From Discostella pseudostelligera (lineage: Eukaryota > Bacillariophyta > Thalassiosirophyceae > Thalassiosirales > Thalassiosiraceae): a stretch of 14,763 nt of DNA. The notes beneath the pieces were generated by a model. That model had not been told where the DNA came from. It worked only from the letters and a program-made list of their open reading frames with translations, and did not search any database. Location of the stretch: positions 1 to 14,763 of the forward strand of contig JALLBK010000388.1 of NCBI GenBank assembly GCA_036940085.1, in the 5' to 3' direction. The translations under genes were made by a program, and so were the position numbers. Each line of letters opens with the position of its first letter. The stretch's first letter is position 1. Below, piece by piece: positions 9,805 through 14,763 of this stretch.

Positions 9805-9879
9805 AGGACAATATGGCCGAGCGGCAAAAGACTACTCTAACAAAAGTGTTGGCCAGGGTTCGAGTCCCAGTAGTTTCCG
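9805..9879 (+). other. Degenerate tRNA-like sequence (A and B boxes)
   Basis: TGGCCGAGCGG at 9814-9824 fits a Pol III A box and GGTTCGAGTCC at 9857-9867 is an exact B-box consensus, at tRNA-like spacing. A cloverleaf can be drawn, but with mismatches in every arm: about 5 of 7 acceptor pairs (GGACAAT with AGTTTCC), an AAAAGAC where the D stem wants AAGGC, and a 6-nt anticodon loop with no clear anticodon. The D-loop style resembles tRNA-Leu/Ser but the variable arm is short. This suggests a dead tRNA copy or the head of a tRNA-derived SINE. It lies inside the open tail of the MULE frame. Confidence 0.5.
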
Positions 9880-9894
9880 CATTAAGTGAGCCAA

Positions 9895-10027
9895 AAATCA
9901 CTCCCCAAGCTAACCAGGCCCGGCCAATGATCGCCCGCCAACGTCGACCCGAGTGAGCTGAGCAGCATACACCGGGGGAGTTACCTCGCCGCATAGCCTA
10001 GCTAGCGTACCGCCGCGGGGGAGTAAT
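9895..10027. other. GC-rich segment after the tRNA-like sequence
   Basis: The base composition jumps from AT-rich to GC-rich here. A short motif recurs: CGGGGGAGTTACC near 9978 and CGGGGGAGTAATC near 10016. It could be the body of a SINE whose head is the tRNA-like sequence, but no A-rich tail or target-site duplication is visible and no second copy is in the window. Confidence 0.35.
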
Positions 10028-10071
10028 CTTTGGAAACTGCACTTTGAGGCTGGTATCATATGGTATTTACC

Positions 10072-10085
10072 TATCTCCTTATTGG
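10072..10085 (+). repeat. Left terminal inverted repeat candidate
   Basis: TATCTCCTTATTGG, the exact reverse complement of 12774-12787. Confidence 0.6.
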
Positions 10086-10094
10086 TTTTGAATT

Positions 10095-10112
10095 GTTTCA
10101 CCTATGTGAAAC
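10095..10112. repeat. Hairpin beside the left inverted repeat
   Basis: GTTTCAC and GTGAAAC form a perfect 7-bp stem around CTAT. Confidence 0.7.
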
Positions 10113-10245
10113 CTTTCTGCTTTTTTGCATCTCCAATTTTTTTGTCATACTAATTCCCACTAAGTGTATGTATGTATGTAACAAGCACGAGAGAAGTGTC
10201 ACTAAAACTTTGTGGCAAGAAACCTCTCACTGGGACAGATTTCAC

Positions 10246-10275
10246 AAAAATGTTTCACCCTACTGAAACATTTTT
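10246..10275. repeat. 12-bp perfect hairpin
   Basis: AAAAATGTTTCA pairs with TGAAACATTTTT around the loop CCCTAC. It contains the same GTTTCA core as the other hairpins of this element and lies about 60 bp beyond the 3' end of the transposase reading frame. Confidence 0.75.
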
Positions 10276-10335
10276 ATTAGGAAAAACTACTAGTAGAAAA
10301 GTCATACCAACCCAAAAACCTAGTCTAATAATTGT

Positions 10336-12442
10336 TTACTTCCTGCAAAAATACTTCCCCAAGTCATCCTTCTTAACCCCATGGATCTCAAGGTCCCAAT
10401 CAGCACATAAATTCACTTGATAAACAGCACAGCGTCGCACATGCTTCCGATTTTGCTGTTGAATTGGATTTGCCTTCCTCTGATCATCACTATAATTGTG
10501 CATGTATTGAAACTGGCAGTATTGGCACTGAGACTCAGTCGGAAGAGATGGATGTCGCTTATTATCAAAGCGATATTCGAAGTCTGTATTTTTTCAATAC
10601 AGCCGCAACACCTGACTCACAGAAGAAATCATCCTCTTCACTCTCATCATTGTCTCCCCCTCCACTGCTCTGCCCCCCTCCCCCTGATGAAGCAAGAGAT
10701 GATCTGTTCAAGGACATTTCCAATCCCTCCATCTTGCTTGCAGATCTTTTCTTATTAGTTCCATCTGTCATGCGCATCATGTCAGCCACAAGCTCACATA
10801 CAAAATCACTGTGGCTCCACTTCTGAGGTAGCCCCTGAACCTTGTCTCTTTTTGCTTCATCATACATCTCGACATATATCTTATAAGCATTAACTTTTGC
10901 CACACCAATTGCTCAAAGAAAAATTGCCCACCACCACTTTCTATTGTGCATCCAAAGATCTGGTCGATACTGATTTCGTAGCTGGTCCGCGATGTCTGCA
11001 CTGTTCATGTTTCGGTTGTAGTCATCAATCATGTTCAATCTCAGGTAGCTCATCATGCACATTGCCTTTGAACTTGCCAACCATACCTTCCTCTTCTTCG
11101 TGACCCACTCAATACTTTCACTCATGGTTGACAACATGTGAACAGGCTTGTTGTCGTACACGGACACAGCTAACATATCCAGTGTCTCCAACGAAATTTT
11201 CAACACAGCCGCCAATGTTTTACCCTTCAATTTCTCCGCTGCAGCTGCATTCTTCTCCTCCACTTGTGTAATTGAAGGCGGAAATCCCCGACCACTTGTT
11301 CTCATCACTCCATGTGCTAAAGCTTTTGCACAATAGAGAGCAGTAAAAAGTTTTCGTGAGTTGAATATGTTGTCCATGTAGATGCGCGTCCAAAAATTTG
11401 GAAGTTTTTGTGCCAGCCAAACCACTCTACGTGCTGTCGGTGGTAGCTTGAGGTCATCGAATATATTTGGCAACTTGGGTGCATCACCATGATGGAAATA
11501 AAAAGCAAATGTATACCCCTTGTCACAAACTGCATCGCACTGAAAACCATCACCCTCTTTTTTGTATGAAATGTCAAGTGCCATGCTGCTCCTTCCCTTG
11601 AATCCTACTGTTTGTTCGTCCACCAATATGTGCTTGCCTGTAACCCACATTTTTTGCGACTGTTTATTTAATTGCTTTAACAATAGGCAAACCTTCCACA
11701 TAGGATCATGCATGTTAACATCTCGTGAGTGCATACGAAAATCATACAAGTCTCTTTCTCCTCTGATAACATACTCACTACCACAATCTCAGATGCGAGA
11801 AAATAATGTTCCTTTATTCCCCAGTGCTAAAATCTTCAACGTCTTGGCAATCGCTTTTAATTGTGCAGTTGTGTATTTCATTGTAACTTGAACTGTCTCA
11901 TACTCATACTCATCCGGAGCATTTTTGTCAGCATTGATGTTCTCCCTAATATGAACTTCTAATTCTGACAATTCCAATGGGTGTGAATCATCATCCATTC
12001 ACGCAGCATCACTTACATCCTCCAATTCTTGATGATGTGTAACTTCCAACACACCTTCTGCTTCTTTATCCCATCCCTCCTCATTGTCTCCAGATAACAG
12101 CGAGTTATCATCACTCTGTGCTCTTGTGAAATCAGGGGTGCCAGGCAAGAAGGCAGCCCAGGCCCCCCTATTCCTAGGTGTCGGATTACCCCGCATTGAT
12201 GAAATTGTTGGTGTTGATGCTGAGATTGAGGATGATGTCCCTCCAGGCGATTCTCTATGCACAACCGCAACAGGATGAGAAAACGAATCGCTGCATTGCA
12301 CACCTTCAGATGCAGCCATATCTTCTGGTAACAAAAATCCAACCTGCACAGCATGTAGATTTTGTTCTTGGCTTTCGTCTGCCCCTTTGATTGCCGCAGT
12401 TGGAGATTGGGGCGGGGAGATATTAAAGTTCATGCTGGCCAT
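10336..12442 (-). pseudogene. piggyBac-like transposase with SAP-like N-terminus, degraded
   Basis: From ATG 12442 one minus-strand frame runs 625 codons to 10565, broken only by TGA at 11999-12001, 11789-11791 and 10913-10915. Residues about 190-220 (YTTAQLKAIAKTL, LGNKGTLFSRI) look like a SAP-type DNA-binding motif. The DDE core follows: ILVDEQTVGFKGR (Asp about 275), WTRIYMDNIFNSRKLF (Asp about 357), SVYDNKPVHMLST, and NMNSADIADQLRNQYRPD (Asp about 483). Between RGER and DLYDFRMH, near 11752, some 150 or more residues usual in the family appear to be missing. Past 10565 a frame change leads to a zinc-finger tail, CQYCQFQYMHNYSDD then HVRRCAVYQVNLCADW, ending TAA 10336-10338; two expected cysteines are replaced by Tyr and Trp. 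A relic, though the catalytic aspartates survive. Confidence 0.85.
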
Positions 12443-12742
12443 TATGATTATTGAAGATCTTTGATGATTATTTTGATTGAGTTGACGTAGGGCCTACATA
12501 AATTCTAGTATGATTGTTAAGAATTCAAGCCACAAAAAAAGTTTCAGAGGTACCACAGTTTTTGCACAAAAGCCAAAATTGATGCAATGATTGTTGCTTC
12601 AATAGGCATTTAACACATGGTTTTTATGCTTTGATCATCATAGAAGACTTGGAGATCTACATCTTATCGACATACTTTGTATTGTACACAATTTTACTAT
12701 TTAACAATGACTTACAGGGTGAAAAAAAACACATATGTGCAT

Positions 12743-12768
12743 TTTCGATAATTGTTTCACTATCGAAA
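12743..12768. repeat. Hairpin beside the right inverted repeat
   Basis: TTTCGATA pairs with TATCGAAA (8 bp) around ATTGTTTCAC. Like the left hairpin it sits within about 10 bp of the inverted repeat and contains GTTTCAC. Confidence 0.7.
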
Positions 12769-12773
12769 CTTTT

Positions 12774-12787
12774 CCAATAAGGAGATA
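12774..12787 (-). repeat. Right terminal inverted repeat candidate
   Basis: CCAATAAGGAGATA, the exact reverse complement of 10072-10085. Confidence 0.6.
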
Positions 12788-12944
12788 AAAGTCCGGTAAG
12801 GTATTATCTTTGAGTTTTATGGAATTTTTGTTCATCTAGGTAAAAGTACGAATGTGTATTGCGGAATCAGTACAAAAAGCTTGGCGATTGGTGATGGATT
12901 CGAGGAAAGACAGAGTGCATCCTCAATCATTTTCATCGTGAGGG

Positions 12945-13267
12945 AACCATTGCAGTACTATTATCTAAACGCCATCTCAATATTTTTCCACGAAAACTTT
13001 ACCACACGTAGATTGTTATATGATGGCGCCGACCTCCAAATATCATGCCTCGAAACACAAAGGGGCTGAGTACTATTCATTACAGTGCTGGATTGTTGCA
13101 TGTGCTAAGTTTAACCCCCACAAAACCATTGGAGTACAATATCTCGCCGCCATTTTAATATTATCGCATGAAACTTAAACCACACATAGGATGTTATATC
13201 ATCTCGCCGCCCTCCAAATATTGTAGTTCGATTAGCAGAGGAAGGTGGGTAATACTAATTATTGTGG
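12945..13267. repeat. Two degenerate tandem copies, 179-bp period
   Basis: Copy 1 (12945-13088) and copy 2 (13124-13267) share in order CCATTG-AGTAC, CGCCAT-T-AATATT, ACCACAC-TAG, TGTTATAT, CGCCG-CCTCCAAATAT and TCGA, with many substitutions between. No coding content is seen. They may be old non-coding transposon debris. Confidence 0.75.
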
Positions 13268-13591
13268 CGAATTCTCTTGCCTGAAATTTGCCTTGTTGTT
13301 ATAGGAAATGAGTAGGCAAAAATTGACGCCATAGAAAAACCAAATAGCCGACCATCACGATAGTGATCTTCCCTTTCGATTGATACCTCGTATGGTAGGG
13401 AATGATAATAATAATCTTAAGAAATTTACCAGCTACTTGCATTGGTAAGACCAAGGATCTTTTTGATTGCCATGTTTTACACCACAGCAAGACCGCCGGA
13501 GCGATAGGAATGGAATTCCCTTCGTCCCAGATAGGACGGAAGCAAGGTAGTAATCTGCACCTTCTAGGCAGGATGTCCTCCTTGGGTGAGA
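13268..13591. other. Gene-free stretch
   Basis: No gene is supported. It lies directly 3' of the minus-strand retroelement relic and may be that element's 3' untranslated part. Open frames on either strand show no recognisable motif. Confidence 0.4.
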
Positions 13592-14763
13592 TTAGTCCGG
13601 CTTCTGTCGCCTATCTGACTCCGTGAGAGCCTCGTCTGTGTACCTGTAGAAGTCCCGGCTCGACTGTTGCCCTCCTGTGCATATGTCGTTCCGCTTCCGC
13701 TTCTTGCCCGAATGTTTTCCATCTGTACCCAGCATTTCTTGTACCTACCGGCGAATCTGCTCACGCACTACGAATGTACCAAACTTGCTTAGGGGTGGTC
13801 TCTGTATTTGTAGTCCCATCAGAGCTGTTACCGGTGCTCATCGGGCTGCCTCCATCGCTGTGACTCAGTACACCTGAGAATCGTAAGCTCCCTGGATCAG
13901 TCGTTCGGTATCAATTTCAAGAAGAAACCTGCTGTGCTCCGGTACCCGATCAGGATCGGTGCTTCTAAGTTCGTCAATTCTAACCAGCACCTCCGCTCTA
14001 TCTTTTAATCTGCGGTATCCACATTGCTTGTCGTGAAGAGTAAAGTTCCGAAACAGCCATTGTGAATGAGAAATGTGGATTAATCGCAGGATGAGCCCTC
14101 ACATCCAGTCGTCACCATTCATGCATGAGTTGGAGGTTGCCAGGTGAAGGTGTTGCACAGCATAGAGTTCCTTTGTCACTCTTCCCTCCATCATGTTCCG
14201 CCATCCGATTTTGTCTTGACTGAGGGCAATCTTAGTCATTGCCTCCGACATTGGACCCAAGGTAGCGAAGGTTCAACTTCCTCGGCCGAGAATGTATTTG
14301 GGTAGCCAGTATGCCAGTTCCGGGTCAGTATTGTTGTTGTACGCCATCCAGGATTCAAGTTCGCTAACGTTATCAAGAAATAACGAGGTACGGCTCTCAC
14401 TTGGGCAGATGCATAGATGTTTTGCTTGTTCTTGTCTAGCCATGCAGTTGGGGCAACGGTCATCATCCGACTGATTACGACGTACCATATTCTTTCCAGT
14501 AGCGCAGAAGTTGGAGTGTTGTTTGCACAGCCAGATTCTAAACATTATTGGTTTGGTGGCTAATACTGTGTGTAGCCAATCCCAGCCCACCTCATCGAAT
14601 TGTTCCGCTGTCCAGCCTTGTTCACTGCATAGAAATCGTTTGGCAGAGTGCTTGCCAAGTAGATAGCGTAGGGCTGTAGTTGGATCGGAAGTGAGTTTCG
14701 TGCCTTGGATAAAAATACCTGCTGCCTCTTTTGGTAGGAGTCGTTGAGTTCGGGTGACATTGG
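13592..14763 (-). pseudogene. RT-associated retroelement protein, C-terminal part, degraded and cut by the window edge
   Basis: One minus-strand frame runs from the window edge to TAA 13592-13594. It reads IFIQGTKLTSDPTTALRYLL, GWTAEQFDEVGWDWLHTVL, IWLCKQHSNFCATGKNM, then a zinc-type motif CPNCMARQEQAKHLCIC, later ISHSQWLFRNFTLHDKQCGY. It is interrupted by TGA at 14273, 14099, 13865 and 13838 and by TAG at 13745. The order (a TS-motif block, an FD..WD block, a CX2C...H.C.C motif) resembles the region after the RNase H-like domain in retroelement proteins with a reverse transcriptase that are abundant in diatoms; this is from memory. The RT itself would lie beyond 14763. A competing frame at 14560-14760 is a shadow of this one. 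Confidence 0.6.

Larger units (their letters stand above)
7061..9956 (+). pseudogene. MULE (Mutator-like) transposase, degraded, with SWIM zinc finger
   Basis: A low-complexity Pro/Ser/Thr head (7061-7444) and an acidic stretch (DDDDSDDDCDDCIFVERG) lead into a frame at 7567. It contains ALKEYQREHKK, FHCSAHYTLQKGWVVDKMET and WVAELIMEQIAMTPNMSNKA, the N-terminal region of MULE-type transposases. The core has QADAC (first catalytic Asp), MNFGKYTLYLAYG and IAFGMVFGKENKIGWEGFW, but in shifted frames, and the second Asp motif expected near TIIT is not seen. After AYMYGRSASSGLESMNRANE comes a C-terminal part with the SWIM finger CTCEGPKVMGLPCKHM. Same-frame stops are TAA 7768, TGA 8164, TAA 8476, TAG 8563 and TGA 9162, plus frameshifts near 8755, 8820 and 8990-9050. 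It is non-functional. The start is uncertain and the last about 50 codons run into tRNA-like DNA. Confidence 0.85.
10072..12787 (-). mobile_element. piggyBac-type DNA transposon relic
   Basis: A decayed piggyBac transposase (minus strand) lies between an exact 14-bp inverted repeat: TATCTCCTTATTGG at 10072-10085 and CCAATAAGGAGATA at 12774-12787. Just inside each repeat is a hairpin built on GTTTCAC. TTACC sits outside both, directly on the left and 7 bp away on the right, so the true termini may lie slightly further out. No TTAA duplication, the usual piggyBac target, was seen at either edge, so the exact ends are uncertain. Confidence 0.6.

Noticed and set aside
9805..9879. Functional tRNA gene
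   Set aside because: Mismatches in all arms, a 6-nt anticodon loop and no clear anticodon.
10417..10826. Plus-strand open frames opposite the piggyBac tail
   Set aside because: Antisense to recognisable transposase and zinc-finger codons; no motif of their own.
10565..12442. UGA read as tryptophan (altered genetic code) or selenocysteine
   Set aside because: Several TGAs fall where the family has Arg, other stops and frameshifts occur in the same relics, and the intact host gene uses TGG and no in-frame TGA. Decay explains it more simply.
14560..14760. Open frame on the minus strand at the window edge
   Set aside because: The frame one step over carries conserved family blocks through the same DNA and continues for 1.1 kb; this one is a shadow.

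Overview
The window looks like nuclear DNA of a diatom or a close stramenopile relative, in a repeat-rich, gene-poor stretch. The basis is mixed. One gene has two short GT-AG introns (105 and 107 bp) and a membrane-anchored, cysteine-rich secreted architecture. It sits among relics of transposon families I associate with diatom genomes: Ty1/copia pol, two kinds of piggyBac-like transposase, a MULE with a SWIM zinc finger, and an RT-associated protein with a CPNC...HLCIC zinc motif. Species was not determined.

Layout. 158-590 is a 32-bp minisatellite. 591-1396 (minus) is a decayed copia pol fragment whose RNase H region runs into the minisatellite. 1391-1690 and 2903-3171 are two copies of one dispersed sequence (R1, R2) in the same orientation. 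Between them lie two piggyBac-like transposase heads (minus). 3138-6148 (minus) is the only gene that looks intact: three exons encoding about 932 residues, with an N-terminal membrane anchor, a cysteine-rich extracellular domain and two consecutive cupredoxin + DUF305 modules. 6149-7060 holds no gene. 7061-9956 (plus) is a degraded MULE transposase ending in a tRNA-like sequence. 10072-12787 is a piggyBac-type element relic bounded by 14-bp inverted repeats with hairpins next to them. 12945-13267 is a two-copy tandem repeat of 179-bp period. 13592-14763 (minus, running off the window) is a relic of an RT-associated retroelement protein.

How it fits together. The cupredoxin-DUF305 gene is the only plausible host function; both domain types are linked to copper in other proteins, so copper binding or redox at a membrane surface is a reasonable inference. 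Its last codons and stop lie inside repeat R2, so mobile-DNA debris appears to have formed the end of the gene. The transposon relics keep long readable frames broken mostly by TGA, which fits CGA-to-TGA and TGG-to-TGA decay better than a changed genetic code.
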